Below, piece after piece: positions 45,206-55,544 of a DNA stretch of 64,000 nt. Location: contig NC_073694.1 of the NCBI RefSeq assembly GCF_029784165.1, positions 166,312,118-166,376,117 of the forward strand, read 5' to 3'. The notes beneath the pieces were generated by a model. That model was not told the DNA's origin and ran no database searches. It saw only the letters and a program-made list of their open reading frames with translations. The translations under genes and the position numbers were made by a program. The first letter of the stretch is position 1. The number at the start of each line of letters is the position of its first letter. This DNA is from Wyeomyia smithii. Taxonomy: Eukaryota; Arthropoda; Insecta; Diptera; Culicidae.

Positions 45206-46168
45206 ATCCATTTAACATTTGGTTGCACAAAATGGAACATATCTTCGTCAAAAAACCACGTAGAAAAATCTTGAGATATCATAGAGCAGTAAATTTATTG
45301 ACCTTTAAAGCAAAAATACAGTAAACATTATTAGTCTGAGTTTCGCATGAATTCACGCATTTTTCGTGTTATACCGCCCATCATCTTCTGCACAGTGGAA
45401 CTGTTAACTCGATCCACCATTTATGTAAATTAGCTTCTTGGCTGTAGTGGCAGCAGGCCAAGTCAGGCCATATATACACCGGACCGTAATGTGATTGGAT
45501 GAAAGGCGAAATCCGCTTCTGAAGGCACTGTTTCTTGTACATCTGGCCATTCATGGTTGATCCAGTGATGAAAACCTTGGTTTTTTTCCACAGCTGCAGA
45601 TCCCCTGCCACACCATATGCTTTCGAGTGAACTTGTCAACAAACACGAATTTTAACTGCTTGGTGACACCACTCTTGCGCTTAGACATATAGAATTTTTG
45701 TCCTGGGAGCTGCGCGAAATCCAATCCATCTATCTCATCGTCCATTAAAATGCAGCCGTCGAATTTGGTCAAGACTTTCTCATACAGCATCCTAGCGCGG
45801 CGTTTTGAAACGAGATTCGGCGTCAAACGACCACAGGCTTTCACGCAGACAAATTCGTTGCAAGTTTTGCGTTCCAGTTTGCGGTTGCTGTGATCAGTGC
45901 GATCTAGCATTAGAGTTTCATTGAATCCTTTCAACACGATGTTTACGATTGATTCGGAGAATTTGAGGCACTTCGCAATTTTTTTACCTGATCCTGTCGG
46001 ATTATCCACGTGAGTGAGTGAAATTTTCTCACGTCTTTCACGTTCCATCATCGAAAACTTTTGATCCACTGACTTGAATTTGATGAAACTTTCACTAATC
46101 TGTAACCGCCACTAGAGGCGCCACAGTAAATAGAAGGCTGCGACCAAATATCAAGTAAATCTAACTTT
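45206..46168 (-). mobile_element. ITmD37E mariner inserted in the RTE
   Basis: About 960 bp between the two RTE pieces. The ends hold imperfect inverted repeats (CATTTGGTTGCACAAAATGG near 45216 versus the complement of ATATTTGGTCGCAGCC near 46150). Boundaries are inferred from where RTE coding text stops and resumes, since no clean TA duplication could be fixed. It carries one damaged transposase gene (45380-46069). Confidence 0.65.
45380..46069 (-). pseudogene. ITmD37E mariner transposase, frameshifted and truncated
   Basis: Reads from ATG 46069: an N-terminal start MDQKFSMMERERREKISLTH, then the HTH region with SGKKIAKCLKFSESIVNIV, then CILMDDEIDGLDFAQLPGQKFY, which is the first catalytic block (MDDETY), and QLKFVFVDKFTRKHMVWQGI. 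Stop near 45551, then the second frame (45611-45381) carries KTKVFITGSTMNGQMYKKQC, LQKRISPFI and VYIWPDLACCHY (second catalytic Asp). The third block is not found, so the C-terminus is missing. Dead. Confidence 0.8.
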
Positions 46169-46985
46169 ATGTCGAATAATGAACGACTACGGTTTTCCGG
46201 ATAAACTGACACGACTCATCAAAACTACCTTGGGTCGAGTAACGTGTCACGTGTGAGTACCGGGGACACTGTCGAATCCCTTCGAAGTGCTCAGAGGTTT
46301 TATACAAAAAAATTGGACCATCCTGCACGTTGTTTAACATTGCTCTTGAGGGTGTGTAATTCGACGAGCGAGCACGGTAGTCAACTCATATGCTTCGCAG
46401 ACAACCTCGACGTTAGTACGAGAAACATTGTGAGGGCGGAGGCAGTCTACATCAGACAGAAAAGAAGAGAGGCTCGAGAGAAACCAACATTCAATTCTAG
46501 CTGGAAATCGCTAGCTGCTTTGGCTTTCGCAAGACAGGGGCACACGGCGCCGCACGAAACTGACGATGTACAAAACCAAAATTAGACCAGTAGTTCTCTA
46601 TGGACTTGAAAACGTGACGCTGCTCACGGAGGACATACTCACCCTGGCCGTATTTGAACGGAAAGTATTGCGAAGAATGGACAGTGGCGCAGGCGTGTGA
46701 ATCATGAGTTGCAGGCACTACTTGGAAAAATTCTCGTTGTGCACCTGACGAAGGTTAAGAAGCTACGATTGGCCGGACACGTCACGAGGATGCCGGACGA
46801 CAGTGCGGTAAAATCGGTTATCTTCAAGGACCCCACCGGCACCAGAAACCAGGTCGCTTGATCAGGTTGAAGCGGATCTACAAGTGTTGAGAAGCCTAGA
46901 AAATTGACAACGAGTTGCTCAGTTTCGAGTAGAATGGATTCTTGATACGGCAAGAGCCACCACGGCTCTAGGGTGCTGGAGTAAG

Positions 46986-47827
46986 TAAATAAGTAGGCTG
47001 CTCCAAACCACTACAGTTATAAAGCAGGCTGATATCGTGTATGCAGTGCAGCCAACAATCAATACTGATAAGTTGGGTATTGACTAAATGAATGAAAACA
47101 ATAACTGATCGATGCACTTTCTATGACTCTGGTTTTATTCTTACGCATTCGTTTCTATGTTACTACGGCACCAGCGTCAGGTTTATCTGTGGTAACGAAA
47201 TATCGCTAATGGCTATTTTGATTGCAGATCGCGTTCCTAGAGAAGGCCAAATCGTTTATATGAACCTGCTTATGAAAATGAACCACTATTTTTAGAGCGC
47301 CCCAAAACTGATCGTTCGCCCGAAACCGAAGTTTACCGAAACGTTACGATTTGTTGTATGTTACGATTGTTTGTATGATTCAAATTATGATTTCGATCTT
47401 TGTCGCATTTTTTGTGCGAAGTTAGAGCAATTATTGTGCTTTTTAAAAGGACACATTAATTGATTAAGGCATAAACTTCTGCATGTTGTAACGAACCGGG
47501 TAATGATCCCGGGGTCGTGAAAAGATCAATTGAATTTCGCTTAGCTTAGCTTAGTTTTGACTGTACATATCAATGGTTGCTACTCCGTGATGGGTCCGAG
47601 CCACTCAAGATGCACAATGAATCAACTGAAAGAAAGACTGGGAGTGGTAATTCCTTCTCACTGTGCATCATTCAATGACCCGATATTTTAAAGACCAATA
47701 ACGGCGCTGGCCACGTCCTTACAGTCAGGTGGGGATATCGTCGGTTTCGTACAACACCGGCACAACTCAAAATTTTTCATTTTGCAGTCAAATGATGACA
47801 AATATGATTAAGTTTTATTCCACAAAG
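46986..47827. other. Noncoding with a short shared repeat
   Basis: No supported gene. 47518-47540 (tgaaaagatcaattgaatttcg) recurs at 55420-55441. Here it is followed by a CTTAG tandem (47543-47557) and ccgtgatgggtccgag, a combination I associate with a dispersed mosquito repeat but cannot name. Confidence 0.45.
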
Positions 47828-47832
47828 ACTTG

Positions 47833-48111
47833 TGTGGAAACCCGCTGCGCCACGTGAGAATCAGCCCAGAACCCGCAGATAGGACTTACCCGTTCGACGA
47901 TCGACAGTGAAAGAGGCCGAGTTTGGGCTCGCAGCACAATCGAGGCCCAAACCGACCGCACAACCCGAGTCAACGGGCCGAAGCATGGACAGCCGAAGAG
48001 GAACCGATCTTCACCCGAGCAGATGATGTTATCAGCCCTGTGGCTCATGTTTTATAGCAAGCGAGAGCTAACCGAGGGGTTATCCAATAGTCCGTTTTCC
48101 CATTCCCCACA
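47833..48111 (-). repeat. 3' LTR
   Basis: 279 bp identical to the 5' LTR at every position I compared. Preceded by the duplicated ACTTG. Confidence 0.95.
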
Positions 48112-48125
48112 TCTCTCCTCTTCTT
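48112..48125 (-). other. Polypurine tract
   Basis: On the minus strand AAGAAGAGGAGAGA sits immediately before the 3' LTR, the usual position for the plus-strand primer. Confidence 0.75.
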
Positions 48126-48237
48126 ACAAGAAAGAAAAGTGGAAAAAGGAACATTCAAATAACCCGAAACAAGCAAACCACAACAAATTGTTAAAGCATA
48201 AGTATATATAATCGAAAACCAGAAATCATCATTTATT

Positions 48238-51200
48238 TTACTTATGCCAGTGTTGGATGGTATCAAAATTGCGAACAAAATCTTGCAAATACTTGGGACT
48301 TCTTCTGTCCCTAACAGCTCGTTCAAGCGGTTTGTTATTCTCGTCCTCTTGATGGGATCTGCCCGTAGATCTCGGTTGATCAGGCCATTCAGACACCTTC
48401 TTTGTCTGGGAGACGTGTCGTTTTAATGTGCGCCCATCATCATATGTAAGCAACAAGTTTCCATTCCTTTCTTCCATCACTGTATATCGTTGTGTGCCAA
48501 ATCGCGAAATACCTTTTGACCGCAACTGCCGTTCTATGATCACCGTATCTCCAGGTTTCAGTTGGCATTTCCGGGCACCACGTCGAATGTCCTCCCGTTC
48601 CTTGGCTTTCAGTTTCATTTCACGATCCCTCTTGTTGAGAGCGTCGTCGTCGTGATTTGTTTGACCACAATCAAAGAGAGGCAATCCACGTTTGATTCTT
48701 CTACCTCGCATGATTTCCTCGGGAGGAACTTTTGTTACGGTGTGAGATGCGGAATTGTGCGCTCGAATAGCAGCTTGTAGTTCTTCATTATAATCTGAGC
48801 CAGTGGAGACCGCTATGGCCATGGATTTGTTGATTACTTTCATGTAATTTTCAACCAAACCGTTTTGTTGCGGGAAGAAATGTGTTGAAAAAATGGTTTT
48901 AATCCCCCGCTCGTGACAATATTGTTTATAGTCTTCCCCGTTAAATGGGGGCCCGTTATCACTTTTCATGCTCTCCGGAAAACCTTCTTTATCAAAGATT
49001 TCTTCTAGCACTCGTTTCGTCACCTCGAAGCTAGTCGACTTGACGGGCCGGGCGATAAGGTATCGTGAACGGTAATCGACGATAACGAGGATATATATTC
49101 CTCCGAACTTGGCGTAAGGGCCATTAAAATCCAGAGCGATGGTCTCCCAGGCAGTCCTTGGGACTACGGTACGCTTCATCGGAGTAGGTTTCTCTGGTCT
49201 ACCGTTGACTGCGCAATGTTGGCAGGATTTGACCCACTTTTCAGCATCTCCTGGCATTCCGGGCCACCATACGCGCTCCCGTAGTATGGCCTTCAGTTTA
49301 GCTGTCAATGGATGACCTTCGTGAGCTACTCTCAGCGTTTTCTCTCGCAGCGATCTGGGGATTACCACTCGACCTCCCTTCAGAACAATCCCATTCTTCA
49401 GATACAGTTCGTCTTTCACTGAACGAAGCCTGTTCAGATGACCTGGCCATTCTCCTGACTCTATGGCAACGGAGACTTCGGTTAGGGTTGCGTCTTGATT
49501 TGTCGCCTCACGGATTTCACCCTCTGTTACAAAATCCACACTGTTTGCTTCAAGAGCCGCAAGCTCCCACGGGCTAGAATTTTCATCGAATGGCTCATCT
49601 GGCATGTTGTGGCAAAACGAGATGAAGGGTCTGCGATATTCTCTCTACCACGGATAAATTCAACCTTGTTGTTGTACGGGCTTAATCTTAACGCCCATCC
49701 ATCTGCCCTGGTTAACGCTCGTTTGGAGTTTTCTCTGTATCTGTTCAAAATGAAGCTCACGCCGCGAGCGTCTGTCCGTAGTACAAAATGTCTTCCAAGA
49801 AGGAAGAAGTTAAAATGCTCAACAGCCCATACGGCACCAAGCGCTTCTCTTTGGTTCTGAGCATATTTTTTTTCTGTGATAGTTAGTGCTTTTGAGGCGA
49901 AACTTATCACTCGTCGTGTCCCATCTCTGCGCATTAGGGAAAGCGTCAGTGTAGAGAACGGTTGTATCATCCTCCGAAAAATAACCCAGTGCAACAGTAC
50001 AACTTGCTATCTTGCCTTTGGTCTTCTCGAATGCCTTAGCTTGATCTGGGCCCCATTGCCATGTGTGAGCTGTCGCCACTTGCCATAATGGGTTGGTTAG
50101 GTCCGCGAAGTTTTTTATGTATGGGCTGACGAAGGATGCCAGCCCCAGGAAACTACGTAGTTCTGATGTAGTAGAGGGCTCTCGAAAGTTTCGAATGTGA
50201 GCCACCTTGACTTCGTCCACGTGGAAGCCATCCTTGTCCAACTCGTGACCCAAGAATTTGATTCGTTCTTGGTCGAATTGGCACTTGGCTGTATTCAACG
50301 TAAGGTTGTTTTCTCTTAGCACCTTGAGTACTCGAGCCACGGTCTTCCTGAGGTTTTCCAAAGTGTCAGCAAACATCAAGATGTCATCGATATACACAGT
50401 GACGTTTTCGATTCCTTCCAAAATCCGGGACATCTCTCTTTGGAAAATCTCCGGAGCACAGTTGACTCCGAACATCAACCTTGTGAAGCGATACATCCCG
50501 GTTTCAGACAGGAATGTGGTTAGTTCTCTGGATTCCTGACTCAGCTCCAGGTGGTAGTAGGCGCTCGAGAGGTCCAGTTTAGAAAAGTACTTGGCTCCGT
50601 GTAGTTTACTTTTCATTTCGTTTAATGGCTTTATTCGGGGCCCGCATATTGACGACCAAACGGAAGTCATCCCGCCCTTTCGGAACAGCCGACATTCCGC
50701 TGATCCATTCGGGAGCTGTCGTGACTTTTCGATTATTCCCTGGGCCTCCATGTCGTCGAGTCTTAGCCTTGCTGCTTCTCTGAATTCAGCGGGAACATTG
50801 AAGTAGGCGTTTCGCACCGGTGGGACGGACCTATCGATGCTAAATTTAATCTTTATTCCGGGGATCTTGGGAAACGTTCTGACTGTGTCATCAAGCTCAG
50901 AACTGTTTACGGCTTCTCCAACTTGCAGCAGCTTGAGATCACTGGCGGTTTCTCGACCCAGCAGTGATCTGCGACCTTTTGGAACAACCAAAAATTTAGC
51001 ACGCACTACTGGTTTGCAGAGCCCACTGACTTCCACATTTGCCCAGAAAACCTTTGAAACAACCATTGGTTGATCGGCTGCATACGCTCTCAAATCAGGG
51101 TGCTCAAAAAAATCAACAAATTCTAAGTTTACAGAGCGAGCATCCCACTGCGGTTCCAGACACTTCCAGTCATTACCACCAATTACATTTGCATCCGCTC

Positions 51201-51330
51201 CCGAATCTATGAGGAATGATATTGGTTTCGATAAACCCACGCGACAATCGAATAATACATCAGTTAACGATAGTGAGTTGATTGACTGCAAATGAGAAAC
51301 AAGGTGCGAATGTAAAATCAATACTCTCAA
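48238..51330 (-). pseudogene. Ty3/gypsy pol, frameshifted
   Basis: Protease FLIDSGADANVIG (near residue 40), reverse transcriptase with KLDLSSAYYHL and catalytic YIDD (residues 313-316), RNase H (YTDA near 49990), then integrase: HHCC-like segment VWWPGMPGDAEKWVKSCQHC, LDFNGPYAKFGGIY and KSDNGPPF followed by ENYMKVINK supply the D-D-E residues. Frame changes: about 50625-50720 is out of frame (the correct reading is SGMSAVPKGRDDFRLVVNM in the other frame), and near 49950 a small deletion in RNase H removes about six residues and shifts frame, which is restored near 49600. The protein cannot be made whole. Integrase (48238-49605) is open. Confidence 0.85.
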
Positions 51331-51387
51331 AACATGTTGGAATCTTCATCACGTCTTCGCCTTTATTTAAAAAGAAAAAGGAAACGG

Positions 51388-52638
51388 TCATACCTTTACG
51401 GCGTTAACGTGCTCGTCAGCACACTCTGGGAAATCGAGATTATTCAAATTCTTCTTGCGACAGGTGACGGAGAAGTGGCCGCGTTGGTTACAGGTGTTGC
51501 AGTTCTTGTATAGAGCTGGACACTCTCTTCCGTCATGCTTCAGCCGATTGCATCTGAAACAGCGATTGCGACGTCCAACCTGCGTACCACCACGGTTTGA
51601 GCGCTTGTATCGATCATAGCCGCGTCCTCGTTGCTGTGTGTTCCATTCACTTGAAGATCTCTTCGGGGTTGAGCGCTGTTGAACTGAAGCAGTCCTGACT
51701 TCCATTCTTCCATCTTCAACCGTGGGAGGACCCGCGTAAATGCCAAAAGCCTCAGCACGTGTGGCAGCCTGAACAATCAGTTGAGTATCATGGTTGTAGG
51801 TTCTAGCTGTGTTAGCAACATCTCGGTTACTCATTCCCTGAAGAATCTGCGAGCGAATGAATCTACCTTCGTCGTTTCCATACCCGCAAATACTAGCCTT
51901 TTCAACGATTCGAACATAAAATGCCACTACCGATTCGTTAGATTCCTGCTTGAGGCGGGTAAACTCTTCATGCTCGGCTGTAGTATCAACCAACGATCGC
52001 AGATATGTGCCAACATTTAGCATGAGAGCCGAATAGCAACGGGGATCTTTGAAACTTGGACACAGTTTGGCCGCAGTGACTAGGCCCTGCAGCTGGTCAC
52101 CCATCATCAAATATAGTAGTTTTGCTCGGTTACCGTCACTGACGTTGTTCAGATCCACAGCGATTTCAAAATTTGATTTGAATCGGCACCATTCTACCCA
52201 CAACTTGCTTGTAGGTATTCCTTGGGGAAACGGGCGAATGTCCCAGCGTACTCCTCCGGTATTGTCTGTCTTCGTACTTGGTAAATGAGCTTCCGAATCG
52301 TTTGACTGTTGACCTTGTATGCCTCTTTCGCCGAGCCACTGCTGTGCTGCAGTTACCCCTGACTGATGCTCGTGTCGTTGATCAGACATTCGATAAACTG
52401 TTTGTTCCATGCGCTCCAGCCTATCAAGCAGATTTCGGTGGGATTGCTCTGCTACTGTTTGCTGAGTACTCCGACTACCAAAATTTTCATCGTACTTTGA
52501 TGACAGTTTCGAGGGACCAGGCTGAGGTTCTTGCGTCTCTTCTTCCGAATCAATATATTCCTCTTCTGAGAAATCCCCTCTGACACTGCAGTTTTCATCG
52601 GGATCAACGATCGCCCGTACATATTTTCCCCCTGGCAT
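51388..52638 (-). CDS. Ty3/gypsy gag, open
   Basis: 416 residues, uninterrupted, from ATG 52638 (MPGGKYVRAIVDPDENC). The N-terminal third is acidic. The middle (about 130-280) has the retrotransposon gag core: WDIRPFPQGI, LWVEWCRFKSNFEIAV and FTRLKQESNESVVAFYVRI. Two zinc knuckles lie near the C-terminus: CFRCNRLKHDGREC and CNTCNQRGHFSVTC. It would form the particle and bind RNA. The stop is followed by about 58 bp, then pol in the same frame; a different frame stays open across the junction. How gag-pol is made is unclear. Confidence 0.88.
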   Translation of the reverse strand: MPGGKYVRAIVDPDENCSVRGDFSEEEYIDSEEETQEPQPGPSKLSSKYDENFGSRSTQQTVAEQSHRNLLDRLERMEQTVYRMSDQRHEHQSGVTAAQQWLGERGIQGQQSNDSEAHLPSTKTDNTGGVRWDIRPFPQGIPTSKLWVEWCRFKSNFEIAVDLNNVSDGNRAKLLYLMMGDQLQGLVTAAKLCPSFKDPRCYSALMLNVGTYLRSLVDTTAEHEEFTRLKQESNESVVAFYVRIVEKASICGYGNDEGRFIRSQILQGMSNRDVANTARTYNHDTQLIVQAATRAEAFGIYAGPPTVEDGRMEVRTASVQQRSTPKRSSSEWNTQQRGRGYDRYKRSNRGGTQVGRRNRCFRCNRLKHDGRECPALYKNCNTCNQRGHFSVTCRKKNLNNLDFPECADEHVNAVKV

Positions 52639-52734
52639 ACTGTATGCTGTAAAAATGCCAGAGGAAGAGAAAAAAAAACATACGATCTCAGCAAAATTTT
52701 GCTAGTGCTCCGAGTTATGTTTGTCTGACATTAT

Positions 52735-52990
52735 TATTATGGTCGTACCGAAACAGTTTTCTTTATAATGACGGTACCACCAAGCCATTTCTTTGAAATA
52801 GTCGTACCAAACCATTCCTTTCGATCCACTAATGGTCGTACCGAGCCATTCTTTTCGATCTACTAATGGTCGTACCGCACCATTTCCAGATTTTTTATTC
52901 AATGGTCGTACCGAACCATTACTCTACTTCAAAATGTTCACACCGCGTCATCAATTCGTTTCATTTTCCAATGGTCGTACCGAACCATAA
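52735..52990 (-). promoter_or_regulatory. Eight-copy array of a 20-bp imperfect palindrome in the leader
   Basis: Eight copies related to AATGGTCGTACCGAACCATT start near 52739, 52768, 52799, 52831, 52865, 52901, 52933 and 52970, spaced 29-37 bp. The copies at 52831, 52865, 52901 and 52970 are almost perfect; those at 52768 and 52933 are diverged. Outer halves AATGGT/ACCATT are inverted around the asymmetric core CGTACCGA. Spacers share ttcgatc.acta in two places. The array lies between the primer site and gag, where Drosophila gypsy carries its Su(Hw) insulator. Binding protein and function are unknown. Confidence 0.75.
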
Positions 52991-53484
52991 ATATTCAGCT
53001 TGATTTAGCTTTCATTCGAAACAACCAAACTGCACTGTAAACATCAATAATGAAATCAACTTCCTGGCTTAATTTTTTTGGATAGGATGTACGCCATTTG
53101 CAAAAAGCATGAAAAAACTAAATTTGCAAGATGGAAGGAAAAATAAACTAGCAAATCAAACTCCACACAAGCCACACTGAAATATACATTCTCCCTCTTA
53201 TTTCGGTAAAGCCGCTTCAATTTGATCTTACCTCCAGAATCCAGCAGTCTTCACAATACCACACAATTATTATTTTTCGCTAATCTAAGCACTATTCATA
53301 GCAGTAGCTTGAAAATCACTACACAATCTAAAAAAACAAACAAAAATTGTCTCACAATTTTCTCACAGTCGCTCAATGCACTCGAAGTTCCTGACTGTGG
53401 GCTCTACGGCTGATTTCCCGCTGTGGCTAAAAAAAACTAGAAGGCACTCGGAAATTATTTGTTTCCTTATAGAACAGAAACAAA

Positions 53485-53500
53485 CCTGTCACGTTCGCCA
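53485..53500 (-). other. Primer binding site (tRNA-Arg type)
   Basis: One nucleotide inside the 5' LTR, TGGCGAACGTGACAGG on the minus strand. This equals the complement of the 3' end of insect tRNA-Arg (TGGCGACCGTGACAGG from memory) except for one base, the primer class used by mdg1/412-type elements. Confidence 0.65.
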
Positions 53501-53501
53501 T

Positions 53502-53780
53502 TGTGGAAACCCGCTGCGCCACGTGAGAATCAGCCCAGAACCCGCAGATAGGACTTACCCGTTCGACGATCGACAGTGAAAGAGGCCGAGTTTGGGCTCG
53601 CAGCACAATCGAGGCCCAAACCGACCGCACAACCCGAGTCAACGGGCCGAAGCATGGACAGCCGAAGAGGAACCGATCTTCACCCGAGCAGATGATGTTA
53701 TCAGCCCTGTGGCTCATGTTTTATAGCAAGCGAGAGCTAACCGAGGGGTTATCCAATAGTCCGTTTTCCCATTCCCCACA
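53502..53780 (-). repeat. 5' LTR
   Basis: 279 bp, starting TG and ending CA on the minus strand, identical by reading to 47833-48111. It contains TATAAAA on the minus strand (near 53720), the likely promoter. The LTR-spanning open frame on the minus strand (53427-53717) is a chance reading through it. Confidence 0.95.
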
Positions 53781-53785
53781 ACTTG

Positions 53786-54105
53786 TTTCCAAATTTACAA
53801 AAAAACTGAGTTATAAGCTGTACGTCTTTGGATTTCAAATCAAAAATGGTTAATTTTAAACTCCAACTTCTCAATCCCGTTTTACTTGGAGCTAGAAATT
53901 TCGAGTTGTGCCAGTGACGCACGACACCTACAATAAGGAAGGAATGTTGAAATGTAGTCTTTGCTTTGTTAGAGAGCGAGTATACCTCTGCATCCCTACA
54001 AAGACCACGGAAAGGAATTTTTGTTAGTGGGGTGGGTTTTTGATCAGGATTCACTTTGATAAGTGATATGACCATAATTTAATTGGATTAACATAACAAT
54101 ATAGA
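53786..54105. other. Noncoding flank of the LTR element
   Basis: No supported gene. Minus-strand open frame 53749-54075 begins in the flank and runs through the LTR end and has no known domain. Confidence 0.45.
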
Positions 54106-54755
54106 TATGATCATATACATATAATGTGAGATTAATAAAGATGAATTCTTAAATACAATAAGAAGTACTATGGCATGTAAAAAAGATTTCGGTTGGCTGC
54201 CTTCAATAGCTGAAATATTTGAAGTTTTAACGCAGAAAACGCAAAAGATATATTAAAAATAGATTTGAAAAACATATGGTAATTATCCGTCATGTTGTGC
54301 TAAAATAGAATAGATGAACATATATTAGACATTTCAATAGAAGTTATTGTGCTACTTTCGCCGGCTGAAAACAATTATTGAAATAAGTTATTACAACGAC
54401 ATTGCAGCGCAACCATTGATAAAGTCATCCAAACATTGTAAATATGATCATGTATAATGTGAGATTAATAAAAATGAATTATAAAATACAACAAGAGGTA
54501 TGTAATGAAGATCTCGGTTGACCACCTTTCATAGCTGAAATTTTCAAATTTTTAACGTGGAAAACGCAAAAAAAAATCGAAAAACGAATTCGAAGAACAT
54601 ATAAAGTGTCTGTTATATTGTGATCCCAAATAAATTGCAGAACTTTTTCTAGACTAATTCATGATATATCCATGGTTGTTGTTGTGCTCCATTCAGCGGC
54701 TGAAAACATGAATTGAAATAGGTTATTACGAAAACATTGCAGCGCTAGCACAGAC
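54106..54755 (+). repeat. Diverged tandem duplication, ~338-bp unit
   Basis: Unit 1 (54106-54440) and unit 2 (54443-54755) share in order: tatgatcat..ataatgtgagattaataaa, tcggttg, tagctgaaat, aacgcaaaa, cggctgaaaac, aggttattac and cattgcagcgc. About 75-80 percent alike by eye. Noncoding, origin unknown. Confidence 0.75.
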
Positions 54756-55544
54756 GTGTCGCTCTTTTCTACGACTATTCATCGCATAAAGTCATCTAAA
54801 TAGATCATCCACACTTTCACGCATCTACCACAACCGCGAACGTTATCGGCAAAAAGTGGAAAAATCGGAGGACCGTGATGCGACGATTCACAGGTTGAGC
54901 GAAACAGAAACCTTTTTACGAGACGTTTCGAATTTAAATTCATGAATAATATTTTCACAGAAAATATGGAACAGCAAATACAGTGTATCCTACCTTAGCA
55001 GTTCGTAAAATGGTAAAATGGTAAAATGGGATTGCCTAACGCGCCCGCAATAATATGAGTGGAAACTATGCATAATATGAGTGAATTATATGCGCAACTA
55101 TTTTATGCACACCTCTATGGTCTAGCTTTTCTATCCGCTAACCGACGGCGCTGCGAGCGTACTTTATTCGTCGGATTTTGCGTCTCGATTAACCGACTCA
55201 AAAACAAACAACAAATTTCGAGAATAAAATGTTACTAAGCTTGCTTACAATGTCCTAGTCACTCCTTTTTCCACTGTTCCGGTAACCAGCAACTACATAA
55301 CGTTGAAACTCTCTGAATTTACTAATTTTATTTTAGGGAAAACAGCATAAATTAGTTAAAATTCACGCAGAGATAAAGCACGCACAACACTCAGTGGGCC
55401 TTGTTGCCAGTCTTCTCCCATGAAAAGATCAATTGAATTTCGACAGAAAAACTAAACCTCATAAAAAAACACAGACGAAACTACAGGATACAGATTTTGG
55501 CAAAAGTTTAAACCAAATAACTGGAAAAAGTTTAAATTCTCAGC
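54756..55544. other. Noncoding
   Basis: No supported gene. 55420-55441 repeats the 47518 word (see there). 55445-55544 precedes the broken edge of the RTE fragment. Confidence 0.45.

Larger units (their letters stand above)
44767..46985 (+). pseudogene. RTE-clade ORF, split by a D37E mariner
   Basis: RTE-type reverse transcriptase. Piece 1 (44767-45205): AAGWNRLPTELYKHDKEALA, SNYRGISLINAAIKVLSQILLRRL, FTLQRIFQKCREYNLL then DDTVDRDHLK (the FKAAYDSVDR position). Piece 2 (about 46170-46985): NDYGFPDKLTRLIKTTLGRV, SQLICFADNLDV (FADD position damaged to FADN), then in another frame KIRPVVLYGLENVTLL, KVLRRMDSG and LRLAGHVTRMPDDSAVKSV. The text joins across the insert. Frameshifts and the lost catalytic Asp show it is dead. 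No endonuclease part remains here. Confidence 0.8.
47833..53780 (-). mobile_element. Ty3/gypsy LTR retrotransposon
   Basis: A 5948-bp element on the minus strand with identical 279-bp LTRs and a 5-bp duplication ACTTG (47828-47832 and 53781-53785). From 5' to 3': LTR, tRNA-Arg-type primer site, long leader with an eight-copy palindrome array, gag (CCHC), pol in the Ty3 order protease-RT-RNase H-integrase, purine tract, LTR. No envelope-like ORF is seen. Identical LTRs imply a very recent insertion, although pol is broken. Confidence 0.93.

Noticed and set aside
53427..53717. Open frame through the 5' LTR (and its twin at 47815-48048)
   Set aside because: Chance reading of the LTR. It appears in both LTRs because they are identical.
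47833..53780. Envelope gene of an errantivirus-type element
   Set aside because: After integrase there is only a short 3' UTR and the purine tract before the LTR.
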